A DNA stretch of 64,000 bases from Clusia tigrina. Its lineage: Eukaryota; Arthropoda; Insecta; Diptera; Clusiidae. The translations under genes were made by a program, and so were the position numbers. The DNA lies in the NCBI GenBank assembly GCA_920105625.2, contig OV050031.1, forward strand, positions 221,264,194 to 221,328,193, in the 5' to 3' direction. Below are positions 1-10,680 of this stretch, piece by piece. The notes under the pieces are model-generated. The model had not been told where the DNA came from. It searched no databases and was given only the letters and a program-made list of their open reading frames with translations. Within the stretch, counting starts at the first letter, position 1. Each line of letters begins with the position of its first letter.

Positions 1-840
1 CACTCAGAATTATAAGTTTATTTAACAAATGAAGAAGTTGTGGTTTAGATTGTGCGAGCTTCCACTTTACTTTAGTTATCTTGATATAAGACGAAACGTA
101 TATCTATATCATGTAATATAAGGTAATAGAGCAGCCTAAAAGTAGGCTGTAATTTGTAAGAGGTAGTTTTGAAGGGGGAATAGCAAGCATGCTTCATATT
201 TGTAGTTCTCAAAGCAGAGAGCATCATTTTGTCTCACACCTTGCTTCTTCCTTTTCTCTCAGTTATGCTTAAGGCTTTCAAGATATACACAACTTCTAAG
301 AAAGACAGTGAGATAAGACGAAACGGATTTATGAACTAAGACGAGATGGCTGTACATAACGTGTAATATGCGTTAAGGTGCAGCCTAAAGGTAGGCTGTG
401 ATATCGTATGAGGTAGTTTGGAAGGGGGAATAGTAAACAACAACTTTCTTTCGAATACTAATTCATAACTGTAGATTTCAAAGGACACCCGCGCATCCAA
501 TTGTCCCACTTCTTGTACCTTCCATTTCTCTCAGTTGTGTTTGTGGGGTTCAAGATGTAGACAACAACTTCGAAAAAAAGACAATGACATAAGACGAAAT
601 GGATGCCTATGTCATGTAATATGACTTAATAGAGCAGCCTAGAAGTAGGCTGTAATTTGTAAGAGGTAGTTTTGAAGGCGGAATAGTAACCAACAACTTT
701 CTTTCTAACTTTACTTCATATTTGGAGTTCTCAAAGGACACTCGTACATCATTTTGTCTCATGCCTTGCTCCTCTATTTTTACTCAGTTATGTTTGAGGG
801 GTTGATTATATAGAAAACAACTTCGAAAAAGAGGCAAAGG
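1..840. repeat. Tandem repeat, about 250-bp unit, at least 3 copies, with conserved hairpin
   Basis: The segment holds three successive diverged copies of a unit of about 250 bp. Shared landmarks are an AAGACGAAA block, a short inverted repeat, then GAGGTAGTTTTGAAGG and a TCTCAGTTATG block. The inverted repeat CAGCCTA-N4-TAGGCTG occurs at 132-149, 381-398 and 635-652, which gives spacings of 249 and 254 bp. The window starts inside the array, so its left end is not seen. No protein-coding potential is apparent. Confidence 0.85.
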
Positions 841-1627
841 GTAGGTAAAATGGCTGAGAACCCTCGGCTGGCCTCAATTAGCAATAGTGCCCTTTTGATG
901 CCATGTCCCCGCGAGCCTAAAGATGGTGATATATTTAAAATAAATTACAACCAGCCGGAGTTGTTTATAAATTTGGTTAGGTCTGAAAGTTCTAAACTAG
1001 AGCCCCGACTCTCTAGAAAAGGAGTTCCGAAATATGTGTGAAGGGAATACTTACTTGCATATCACTAACCAAGAACACTCTGCATGACAGAAGTGGGGTA
1101 GGCCGAAGAACCGAAGAAGGAGGTCTCCAAGCACACACGCATGTTGCCCAATGTACTGTATTAGGTACATAGAAGTGGGGTAGCACACTCAGCCTGAGGG
1201 GACGTTAGAGATATTCACCTGTACAGGAATAAATCGAGCAATTCCAATCACTGATGATTTCGCTTTGATAGCGCCACTCGACTATCTCGAGGTCCAAACT
1301 CATTATAACGAATTCGTGGATAAAAAATAAAACTGGCTTAAATGCTGACAGTCTTCCTGTTGATTTGTTTTAGTCCGCAGGTGTTTATGGGCTCCATACA
1401 AGTGGTCTGCTGAAGAACATGATACGTTAAGGATAATATTAGTGTGCTCTGCTGGTTCCATTAGGAAGGAAATCCGTTGATCTGACAATATTATGATGCC
1501 ATCGGCCTTCTCAACATTACATCCACGTTCCTCTTGGTAGTATTATATTAAAGACTGGGGTGCTTTGCTGATTGAAACTTATCTTTTCAGATTTGATAGT
1601 CCACCAGTGATCATATCTTCATATTAT
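841..1627. other. Unassigned AT-rich sequence, no gene seen
   Basis: Only short open frames occur here and none has a recognisable motif. The phrase AGAAGTGGGGTAG appears twice (about 1089 and 1171), which suggests a small local duplication. It may be old transposon DNA too diverged to classify by eye. Confidence 0.4.
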
Positions 1628-1905
1628 ATTGGTTACGTTAGGTTGATCTGGCTGGCCGTAAGCCATACATACAACCATTGGTCCTTAGCGATACCAGATG
1701 GAGCTAGTCCTCTACGTGGAGTTGGAGTAGGCATCTTGTAGGATGTCAACGTTTTCAGCGAATCGCAGGAGTGCTTGTAGTTCCATTCCTGAAACTTCTT
1801 ATTATACGAGATATTGAAAACTTCTAGAGGGGAGTGATTCACTCCTTTCTCTTTGATTACAAAACCACTTCCAATAGTCTGATAAGATACCACACTTTTA
1901 CACAA
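1628..1905 (-). mobile_element. Probable LINE 3'-end relic
   Basis: The stretch starts with GTTAGGTTGATCTGGCTGG and soon contains GCGATACCAGATGG. Both landmarks recur in the same order in the two repeats at 26051-26490. Read on the minus strand these would be a 3' untranslated region ending in a CCTAAC-type tail, as expected of a non-LTR retrotransposon. No protein motif is visible, so the class is inferred from the shared tail. Confidence 0.35.
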
Positions 1906-2072
1906 CAATGTCTTAGTTCAGTATTCGTGTGAATATAATTCACCTCTGGACTTGACCTTCAATTCTCCCTTGAAGTATTATTCTATGGTTTCTACATTAA
2001 TGCAGCATAGTGCGACATTCAAAACTCAAGCAGTTCAGGAATAGTCGATGACTGATCTCATCTCGAAACTTT

Positions 2073-2165
2073 GCTGATATTTTCTGGCTGCTGATCTTTT
2101 CTATTCGCTGATTTTTTCTAGTTGCTGATCTTCTCTGGTTGCTGATCTTTTTTGGTTGCTGAACC
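2073..2165. repeat. 17-bp minisatellite, about 6 copies
   Basis: GCTGAT recurs every 17 bp (2073, 2090, 2107, 2124, 2141, 2158), each followed by a T/C-rich stretch and a GGTT-like end. The array stops a few bases before the mariner insertion at 2175. Confidence 0.85.
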
Positions 2166-2174
2166 AAATCGACG

Positions 2175-3098
2175 TACGAGGTGTGATCAAAAAATAACCG
2201 TTATTTTCATCTTTTCGTGAGTTACGTATGTTGTTGGTACACATGTCTGTTATATATGTTGGCAATAACAACCATTTTGGATTGTCAGTTTGTTTTTGAC
2301 AGATAAAAAGGTTAGTCGTGTTTTGGTGTGCTCTTCGATTTTGTACTATTCGAAAAAATGGATCAAAGAAACTGTATTCAGTTTTGTGTAAAAAATGAAT
2401 TTAAATGCGCAAGGACATTTGAAATGTTGACTGTGGCCTTTGGCGAGTCTACTATGAGCAGAACACATGTTCAATTGTGGTATAACCGGTTTAAGGAAGG
2501 CCGAGAAGATGTCAATGACGATGCTCGTCCTGGTCGCCCGAGCACGTCAACAACCGATGAAAACATTGACGCAGTGAAGAAAATGATTTTGGATAATCGT
2601 CGAATCACTATCAGAGAGGTTGCTGATGATGTTGGCATATCGTTCGGCTCATGCCAAGCAATTTTTACGGATGTTTTAGGCATGAAACGTGCGGCAGCGA
2701 AGATTGTTCCAAAATTGCTAAATTTTGAGCAAAAATAACGTCGCATGGACATCGCTCAGGAGCTGTTTTTGGCCAAAAACAAAACCGTTATCATGCCTCA
2801 ACCACCGTATTCACCGGACTTGGCCCCCGATGACTTTTTCCTCTTTCCAAAACTGAAGACACCGATGAAAGGAAAGCGTTTTGCTACGATTGAGGAGATA
2901 AAAGAAAAATCGAAACAGGAGCTGTTGGCGATACCAAAAAAAGCGTTTCAGAAGTGTTTCGAGGATTGGAAAAAACGCTGGCATAAGTGTATTATACCTG
3001 AGGGGAATTACTTTGAAGGGGACAAGATTTGTTGATGAATAAATAAATACTTTTTGAAAAAATTGAAAATAACGGTTATTTTTTGATCAAACCTCGTA
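2175..3098 (+). mobile_element. Internally deleted mariner element with TA target duplication
   Basis: The element runs from 2177 to 3096 and is flanked on both sides by TA, the standard mariner target duplication. The left inverted repeat (2177-2209, beginning CGAGGTGTGATCAAAAAATA) matches the reverse complement of the right end (3064-3096) over about 33 nt with one mismatch. The element is about 920 bp, against about 1.3 kb for complete mariners, because the middle of the transposase is missing. The right flank continues directly into a LINE relic on the minus strand. The left flank is the 17-bp minisatellite. The near-identical ends suggest a fairly recent insertion or good preservation. 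Confidence 0.95.
2358..3035 (+). pseudogene. Mariner transposase, internally deleted, one in-frame stop
   Basis: This is a remnant of a mariner-family DDD transposase, the enzyme that cuts and re-inserts the element at TA sites. The N-terminal part (2358-2735, 126 codons) contains the paired helix-turn-helix DNA-binding region, with RTHVQLWYNRFKEG, the AT-hook-like linker RPGRPS and the second HTH ITIREVADDVGIS. A TAA stop at 2736-2738 interrupts the frame just after FEQK. Reading resumes in the same frame with RRMDIAQEL and then jumps to LAKNKTVIMPQPPYSPDLAP, the C-terminal catalytic region. About 120 residues are missing between these blocks, including the segment that carries the first two catalytic Asp residues. 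PPYSPDLAPDDFF retains the third Asp. The deletion preserves the frame. The copy cannot encode an active enzyme, but its ends could be mobilised by a relative. Confidence 0.93.
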
Positions 3099-3925
3099 TT
3101 CTCCAAACCGCGTATGTGCCAACGGATCGCAGTCTGTGATCAGGTGCAGTGGGGTTTAGTTACTTCTCCACAGAATCTACAGATGGCATCTGAAGATATA
3201 CCCAAGTCATTCATCTGATAGTTGAGTCTTCAGTATCCGCTGAAAATGCTTGTGATGATTCTCAATTTACTCCGAGGCATGTTAATTAACTCTTTAGCTC
3301 CTTTTGGATTACAGTCCCCCAAAACAGCTTTGGACTGTCTTAATCCCGCAAGAGTTTTCCAGGTTTGACTTCTCTTTGCAACTGTGCACTTCTTCAGCAG
3401 AACTGCAAAGGTGTTGAATGATAATCCACAGGAGCATTCAGGGCGGTGGAACTGAGAGACAGCAGCTTTCCTTGTGAAGCTATCAGTATTTTCATTTCCC
3501 TCTACTCCTGTGTGGTCTGGTGCCCACTCTAGTAGATATGTCAGGTAACTCAGCTATCACTTTGCCTGTAATTAACTCGTAGCTTGGGGATTTTTCAGGT
3601 TGATATGATTCTGGACAGTCTTATAATTTATCTCTACTACTATGTGTCCTGGTAACCCCAGTAGAGATAGCTTGTTGTTGGTACAGCCTAGAGAGTTCAG
3701 TTTCCCAATACAGTACCATACAACTTTAGACCCCAAACTTTTGGGTTCTGCTTCTCTATCGTATAATATCATGATATTCTTTCCCCGATGCTTCCTGTCA
3801 ATGTTTAATTGTGCACATCTTCCAATAGCTTAAATCACCGCAAGTGCTTGGAAAAGAACCCAGTAATTGGTTCTAGGCCCAAACACTCCTGCCACAGTTT
3901 CGTCCAGATTTTTGGAACCGTCTTT
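3099..3925 (-). mobile_element. LINE (Jockey-like) relic: RNase H domain and C-terminal Cys/His motif
   Basis: The minus strand reads through a broken RNase H domain. The first-Asp motif appears as YKDGSK near 3920, followed by GVFGPRTNY. The block LLGLPGHIVVEINYK lies near 3660, and a second glycine-rich block, WAPDHTGVEGNENTDS, near 3520. The C-terminal block LGISSDAICRFCGE near 3200 precedes a LINE-type Cys/His motif. Several stops and frameshifts interrupt it, and two versions of the (W)xPGH motif suggest two overlapping copies. It abuts the right TA of the mariner element. The sequence next to that TA (TATTCTCCAAA) equals the same LINE family at about 16989, so the mariner probably landed inside this LINE. 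Confidence 0.8.
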
Positions 3926-4599
3926 ATAACATAAGAGGGAGCTTTCTATAATTTCATAAGTTTCAGTTAGACAGACACAGGTAAATTAATTCGCTTCAAA
4001 GATTCCAGTATTTGAAAACAATTTCAAGCGTAATTTCTTAGTTTTGATACTCCCAAAGTATTGAAATTTAATTCATTTTGACGCCATACATACATAAATA
4101 CATGCATAACTCTTCAAGGACTCCAGTATTTGAGTAGAACATTTTCAGGTTTAAGCATTGTAAAAGAGACGAAAAATCTTGAAATTATTCTATAAACTTT
4201 TGAAGAGATTTGTACTTCCTTCAAGTAGGATAATACCAGATATCATTCCGGTTTTGTAGTTGAAACAGATAGAATCACACCCAGATCTTCTTCCAGTTTT
4301 GTACTTAGAACATCATAGGATCACAACCAAATCTCCTTCCATATAATAATATCGGCAGCATTGCAGCCCAACATTGTATTGTAAAGGACGATATTAACTC
4401 ATCCTTTATAATACAAAAATTGATACCTGAATGAAATAGAAAGCAAATCTCCCAAGTTCTCTTATAAGCACTTCCATACTTCTGAATGACCTCCATCCAC
4501 TGTTCTGAGAGTCTTCAGTTTTCTTAGCTAGTATAGACGAAATACCGTCTGTATAAACACTGGAAGAGTGTCGCCTGCATAAAGAACAAAAAGACGTTG
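3926..4599. other. Unassigned AT-rich sequence with small local duplications
   Basis: No gene is seen. Two diverged copies of a segment of about 120 bp contain CTTCAAgGAcTCCAGTATTTGA (about 3996 and 4116). A shorter repeat with ATCTTCTTCCAGTTTTGTA-like wording lies near 4230-4340. These look like old tandem duplications. Confidence 0.45.
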
Positions 4600-5225
4600 T
4601 TTTATAAATTTCATTGAAACAATTTTTGTGGCTGTTTATTTTGGAACAGACAAAATAAATAAGAAATCGTCAAGTTTGTCACAATTTCCAAAATAATGCA
4701 CATGTTGCGCATTAAACCGTAAAAACCAGCGTTTTAAGACAATTTCAAATTTAACGTCACGTGAGTGTGTGACGGAGCGGCCGCTGCGAGTGAGCTGCGC
4801 AACGCATTCGCACTTTAAATAAACAAATTGCGAGAAAAGAGAAGAAACCCGAATTGAAATGAAACAACAAAACCACATTTTTAAAGTTAATTTGTAACAA
4901 ACGGCGGCATAAAATTTCAGATCAGCGCGAAGTGATGACAAACATTTGGAGAGCAGCGGCGGCCCCAAAAATTGTTATAAAATTTTATTAGCCTCTGCGC
5001 GACTGGGGCAGTGGATAAGCTGTGCTCGCTCCATTTGGCGGCAGAGTGTTTCAAGTAGGCGGGGCCGAATTTTCAGAACTACACTGTTGCCATTAAATGC
5101 CAGGAAATCACACCGATTGGCGAGTAGTTTGCGTACTTATGAGTTGCAGAGCATTATTTGTAATGCTGGGACCAAAATGTGGAAGATGAGTTTTCGGAAG
5201 ATGATTTTGCGGAATTTCCATTGAG
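4600..5225. other. Unique island, less AT-rich, no gene recognised
   Basis: This stretch has richer base composition than its flanks (for example GGAGCGGCCGCTGCGAG at about 4776) and no repeat or transposon match. Open frames of 92 and 110 codons occur on the two strands but show no domain. It belongs to the class of unique islands seen throughout the window and may be intergenic or intronic DNA retained from the ancestral locus. Confidence 0.4.
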
Positions 5226-5865
5226 AGTGGAGTACTAGCGAACAGCTGCAGAGGCATTCAGATGTTCATCTGTAGTGAAGTACTGCCGAAGAGCCGGTAG
5301 GACATTCACATGTTCATCTATAATGGAGTACTGCCGAAGAGCCGGTAGGAGATTCACATGTTCTTCGGGAGTGGAGTACTACCGAACAGCTGGAAGAACA
5401 TTCACATATTCATCTATAATGTTGTACTCCCAACCAGCTGGAAGAAAATTCACACGTACATATGTATTGGAGTACTGCTGAATATTTCGAAAAAGAACCA
5501 CATATTCATCTGGAAGGGAGTTGGAAGAACATTCACATATTCATCTATAATGGAGTACTACCGAACAGCTGGAAGAAAATTTACATGTTCTTCTGTAGTG
5601 GAGTACTGCCGAACAACTGCAAAGACATTCACATATACATCGGGAATGAAATATATTCGAACAGCTGGAAAGACATCCACATATTCATCTGCAGTGGATT
5701 ATTGCCGAACAGTTGGAAAGAGATGCACATATGAACTGTAGTGGAGTATTCTCGAACATCTGGAAGAACATTTACATATTCATCTACCGAAGAGCCGGTA
5801 GGACATTCACATATTCATCTGCGCTGGAGTACTGCCGAACAGCTGGAAGCCATTCCCACATTATC
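5226..5865. repeat. 48-bp minisatellite, about 13 copies
   Basis: The unit reads roughly GTGGAGTACTGCCGAACAGC then TGGAAGA(A)CATTCACATATTCATCT. It repeats about thirteen times, with substitutions and one shortened copy near 5505. Because 48 is a multiple of three, several frames stay open across the array. These are by-products and not genes. Confidence 0.9.
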
Positions 5866-6064
5866 AACATAAGTTTCCCCAACCCTGCAGGCTTCAAGGC
5901 ATTATAAATTTCATATGAACTGAACAAGAAACCTTGGCGGACTCGCCCTTAACTGGCCCAGGGAGTAAGTGATTTAGCGCCTTCAGTGGCCAGAGAACCA
6001 CCTGACGGAGGGTTGAAGGGTTGTGTATGGAATATGGGACTTCCGAGAATATAAGATTTTTTTT

Positions 6065-6210
6065 TCGGTTTATATCATCATCATCGTCATTGGCAGACAA
6101 CCATTGTTGATTATTGCCGAGTTATTAGCTATCGCCAATCGTCTCTGCTAAGCGAACGTAGCGGTGGTCTTCCCCTTCTGAGCCGCCCACCCGCTGGCAA
6201 CGATTCGGTT
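6065..6210 (-). mobile_element. Possible RTE-type LINE 3' tail
   Basis: The minus strand ends in a short run of GATGATGAT at 6068-6080 after a G-rich stretch that could encode a worn C-terminus (AQKGKTTATF-like wording). RTE-clade elements often end in such trinucleotide tails. No catalytic motif is present, so this is a weak call. Confidence 0.25.
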
Positions 6211-6359
6211 TATATACAAGATTCGGTTTTTATACAGTCTTGGTATAAAAACTTTGAACAACAGTGAAGCCAACACTTATATTATTAAGGACTTAGGAAC
6301 TAGATATTTCATGACATAGACCTGCATGCCTGAAACTACGAACACCACAATAAATTTAT

Positions 6360-7155
6360 ACTTAGATGGTAGTCAGGCTGCGATTAAAGCTATAAGCTAA
6401 TGCTGCGTATCATCCAAATATGTTCCACACTGTAATTCCACCATGGATGGGTTGGCCACCAACCGGAGGCTGCGCATTTACTGAGGGACAGGGTACAAGA
6501 ACATCGAAGGAAACCATAGTTCGGAAGCTATTGCACAAAGCGGTATCCAACTGGGTAGATTATATGGCTGTCTTAAGACTCACTTAAGCCTGTTCAAGGC
6601 CCATTGTGGCCCAATCGGTATCCAACTAACGAATAAGCAAGTAAGAAACGTACTACAGATGATTAATGACCATATTGAAGACTGCATGGTGAGAAAGCGG
6701 AAGCAAGTTGGAGTATCACCTTATCCAAAATCGCAAGGGTCATATGGAAGTCTTATGGTGCTCAGCAAACCAAATCTATACTGGAACTCCCGAAAAAGGA
6801 TTGCAGAATGATTGTAGGCATACTGACGCTTCACTGTCTAACGGCGGTAGACGCTAAAAGGATGGCACTTACGAACAACGACGATTGTAGGAAATATGGG
6901 GAGCTGGGAACAAGGTAACCTTTGGAGTATCTCCTGTGCCCATTCCCCGAAATCTCAAAAGCAAGCCTGACACACCTGGGACACCCTGGTTTGAGGGACT
7001 AGACGAGGTCTCTGCACTACGGATGGTCTCACTCTTAAAATGCGATAAGGGTGTATCTCTTTTTACAGCTCCATATTATGCCACTTAAATGGAAATCCAT
7101 CTAGCATCGTAACGGACTTTGCAGGTCTAACCAGCCAGGGTAACTTAACCTAAGC
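6360..7155 (+). mobile_element. LINE (Jockey-like) relic: RNase H to 3' end
   Basis: The RNase H block starts with DGSQAAIKAIS (about 6367) and continues to YKNIEGNHSSEAIAQSG, the usual GH..(I/V)xGNExAD region. The C-terminal block RIxVGILTLHCLTAVDAKRM is followed by LTNNDDCRKYGE (about 6790-6905), which is a decayed Cys/His motif. The end VSALRMVSLLKCDKGVSLF leads into a short 3' UTR, closing near CAGGGTAACTTAACCTAA (about 7137-7154). The same family and tail recur at 55880-56340. Stops and frameshifts are frequent. Confidence 0.8.
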
Positions 7156-7536
7156 TAATTGTTCGATCTCTGGATTGCATTAAGTCATATAAAAGTAATT
7201 GCTTGACAATTTGTCATTAGTAAAAATAATTTCAATAGCAGTTCTTTGAAAAAAGTGTAATTCAACAGAACTATTTCAGAAGTTTCGCTTTTCTTCTAAG
7301 CTACTCTCATCAAGGCTACTTTCAATTACAAATTATGCTGATGTGTCATTACATTTCAGTGTTCACAGTCAAACTCTGCATTCGAGAATGTAGTCGTATA
7401 GTATATGAGAAGGCATGCCATTAGAGCAAACCATAGAACACCATCTTTTACTTCTTATGGTATGAAATAACATCACTAATGACCTATCATAGATGACTTA
7501 ATGCTTAAAAGAACAGAGGATAATAGCAGTGCGTGA

Positions 7537-7570
<34 letters not shown>

Positions 7571-8639
7571 TGTGTGTGTGTGAAGGATATAATATACTGA
7601 ATATACTCTGTAATGGAATAAGCAATCATCACCATAATCTTGGTTCATCAATTGCAGCCTTTCGGACAAAGCTTGACCAAGTTTAAAACAACACTTAATA
7701 TTAATCCATTACCAATGGCACAAACATACTGTCACATCAGATACAATGACTCCGCTTCTATTAGTCAACATATTTTGACAGTACATCAGTGAAGGACCTA
7801 CCTTTCTGGCCAATGTAGTGCCAATAGATGCCCTCACTAGCAATAGCTATTTACTTTGGAATGATTGCAGAACAAATCACAAAGCTGCAAACTATGATCC
7901 TGGATGTTAGCGAATAAAATCTTGCTATCAGGGGAAACTCCGAAAGCTCGGCCACTCAGGAGCCACAGAATAAGGTTGGTTGGTCTCCGCTGTAGTCAGC
8001 ACCAGTTCATAGAAATTATTCTTCTGTCGCTTTAGACAGTTCTGGTGAATCTAAGATGAAATAACCTCCAGGCTATAAAAAGATACTCTGGACAGGACAT
8101 TGTCGTTACGTTATTCGAAAGAAGTCATAGTCTCCTCAGAGAGTATACTAAATAAGTTGTTTCTTGTACTGCGTAGAATAAGACTCCATCTCGTTTTCAT
8201 GGCAGAATATGTAGATTAATTCGATAGGTCTTGATAAAGTTCTACCAAAGAGTATCCATACATAGATGTTGAATCACTCAAAATTTTGTATAATGGAAGT
8301 GAAGGCGATTTGACAAAACTCGGCGAGCGGCAAGGGCAAGCGAGATGCAATGCGTGTATTTATGTTCGAGAGGTTAACTAGCAAACCCCTCGAACTAACT
8401 TTTTGTAATAATAACTTCGTTCGTCATGCTCTTTAGTTCTACCTAATAGGCTAATACCTATGCTATATTAATCTACAATAGATGGCCTCACTAGAAATAT
8501 CTGTGTAGTAGTCCTGTTTACTTTGCCCTGCACCTAGTCATTTGAAAATGGAGTTTATGTTTCCTAGAGCAACTTCTATTTCGTCACAATACATTTTGAA
8601 CTACAAGTTGCGGGATAAAGTAAATGGGACTGCTTTGAA
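7156..8639. other. Unassigned AT-rich sequence, no gene seen
   Basis: No open frame with recognisable content is present on either strand. The stretch contains the TG microsatellite at 7539-7582. The rest is AT-rich with no clear repeat structure and is probably decayed interspersed repeat DNA. Confidence 0.35.
7539..7582. repeat. (TG)n microsatellite
   Basis: This is an almost pure TG dinucleotide run of about 44 bp with a single C interruption near 7570. Confidence 0.95.
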
Positions 8640-8945
8640 ATATGTATTCCTAGTGAGGCCCTCTGTTGGCAAGTTACCTATCAACCACTCCCCGTAATCG
8701 CCTGATTTGTAACCGTGCGATTTTTACGCTTTCGGAGAAATGCATTTGGCTATGAAAAGAAAGCGTTTTGTGGACATTGAAGCCATCCAAAAGGCTTGAG
8801 CCGACATCCTGAAGAACATCCCGACCAACGAAGTTAAACAGTCAATCGACATATTGTTAGATCCTGCAAACCGCTTCATTGAATCGTGCAAATAGCTTTA
8901 TTGAGTCGGAGGGGAACTATTTGGAATAAAATTTTTGTTTCTTTT
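8640..8945 (+). pseudogene. Mariner transposase C-terminal relic (second lineage)
   Basis: With several stops, one frame reads SPDL-stop-PCDFYAFGEMHLAMK, then RKRFVDIEAIQKA, DILKNIPTNEVKQSID and RFIES. This is the C-terminal third of a mariner-type transposase, including the last catalytic Asp region. The wording differs clearly from the element at 2175-3098, so it is a separate and older lineage. The 3' end of the relic includes GAGGGGAACTATTTGGAATA, matching the usual GxYFE end. No inverted repeats could be recognised, so the copy is a fragment. Confidence 0.75.
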
Positions 8946-9235
8946 ATTTTAAAGTCCTTTGGAATCCTTTTTATATATGTAATAGTATTATTATTATGCA
9001 AACCACATTGTATACGACTGGAATTATGATTGACATCATTGGAAACTATTTAGGTCACCTCTAAAATACGCATCCTTGTCTCTTAGCTGAGGTATATGAA
9101 GAAGACCACTAGAAAGGGAATATGCTCATGCTCATCTTAAGTAAAGAAACACCATAAGAAGGATACCAGTACAGATGGCATAAAAAATATGTAGAGAAGA
9201 CAAACGCATCTTAAGACATAAACCAAATTCACTTT

Positions 9236-9520
9236 GGAGTAGTATCGATACCTTTTTCCATGAGTTTGAAGGAGTCGAGCAGAAACTGATCCCACCTTCC
9301 AGAAGTAGCTTAGAAATATGAATTGAGTAAACTTCTACAGGAGCTTCAGAGATGTTAAACACCAAATTCTCCCAACCTTCAGACATAGACCATGACCACC
9401 TTGGAGTAGTATCGATACCTTTTTCCATAAGTGTGAAGGAGTCGATCAGATACTGAGCTCACCATCCAGAAGCAGTTTAGAAATATGATTTGAGTAAACT
9501 GCTCCAGGGAGCGTAGAGAC
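9236..9520. repeat. 166-bp tandem duplication
   Basis: GGAGTAGTATCGATACCTTT starts two copies at about 9236 and 9402. Each continues through CAGAAG(T/C)AG(C/T)TTAGAAATATGA to a CTxCAGGGAGC-like end. A fragment of the unit (AAACTGCTACAGGAGCTTCA) recurs at about 9909, beyond the LINE relic that separates them. Confidence 0.8.
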
Positions 9521-9536
9521 ACCAGACGACTAACGC

Positions 9537-9905
9537 CGGTTTTTACAGGTCACTGGGTACGCATGACGAGAAAACGCATAAGCCGTTCAATACCTATTGT
9601 AGAAGTTGTATAGACTCGGACGAGAGGGAAACAATAACTCACTTTCTCGGCAAATGCCCAGCTCTGGCGGCCGCAAGAAATAGAGCCCTGGGAAACTATT
9701 TTCTAGCAGGATTATCCGATCTCTTGGCTGTAAACTGGATCTGGGAAAAAAGGATCTTCTAAAATACCTCTAAATTCCACAAAGTGGATCTAGATAACAG
9801 CCCATCTTTTTCCAGCGTTTAGGAGGGGCAGTGGTTATAAAACGGGGCTAAGGTGCTAATTGTGATTCATCCAAGGATGCCGTGAATCAGTCACCTGAAC
9901 CAACC
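9537..9905 (+). mobile_element. LINE (Jockey-like) relic: C-terminal Cys/His motif and 3' UTR
   Basis: One open stretch (about 9570-9765) reads KPFNTYCRSCIDSDERETIT, then HFLGKCPALAAARNRALGNY, a textbook C-x2-C...H-x4-C motif from the C-terminus of a Jockey/R1-type ORF2. It is followed by a 3' UTR with GGCAGTGGTTATAAAACGGG and ends in a short ACCA-type tail (ACCAACCAACCAAAC at about 9899). The element is strongly 5'-truncated. The tandem duplication at 9236-9520 and its fragment at 9909 flank it. Confidence 0.82.
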
Positions 9906-10680
9906 AACCAAACTGCTACAGGAGCTTCAGAGTTGTTAAAGATCAATTTGCTACTTTTGTCTTTCTTGAAACGTAAAAGTCCCAAGGTAACAATATCAAA
10001 TTCAAGTGTTTGTCGGATCCACTCCAGTTTAGAACCATGTTCCTACTGGTCTCTTGTTAATAGTCTTAAAACAAGTGGCCAAAGTGCTTCTTACTCCAAA
10101 ATTCATGGGAGTTTTTAACAAAATTCATTAAAATAAATAAATAAAATAAATAATTAAAAATAACGAGTTTAAAATGTACAACAACATTTTTAAATAATTT
10201 GATAAATTTTTTAAGTCTCCTCCGGCAATTTAAGTCTCAGCATCCTCCTTCATAGGCATTCGTATAAGCCACCGATCGCTAAAGAAAGCCACGTCATACT
10301 CCTAATTCCTGTGGTGACTTCGGACAAGTGTGAACAGGAACTCCCTATGAATACCGTCGTTGCTTCTCTAAACACCGCCGGGACTACAAGCAGCACCATT
10401 TTTTTTTTTTTTTTTTTTTTGTAGAGAGGGTAAAATTGCCTGTGGCATCATCAAAACTGTCGTCACAGATTTGGTATGTAACGATTGCACTGACTAAAAC
10501 ATCCCTTTCCCTCGCTGAGAACATCTCCCCACCCTAGAACCCATTTTATACTTCCTTCAAGGTGGAGATTCTCACTTCGTCCCTATTGGACTCACAACAT
10601 TATTCCAGCATCCAGGTATTATTCCTGCGTCCAGGTCAAAAATCTGCCCCATGGCTCGAGTTTTTACCAAATTTCCCAAT
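9906..10680. other. Unassigned sequence with 22-bp T tract
   Basis: No gene is seen. A run of 22 T (10399-10420) preceded by GCAGCACCA could be the poly(A) tail of a retroposed sequence on the minus strand, but no body of such an element is recognisable above it. The remainder is unremarkable, with AAATAAATAAA-type tracts near 10130-10160. Confidence 0.4.

Noticed and set aside
10399..10420. T22 tract as the poly(A) tail of a processed pseudogene on the minus strand
   Set aside because: The adjacent sequence shows no exon-like or coding content, and no target duplication could be found.
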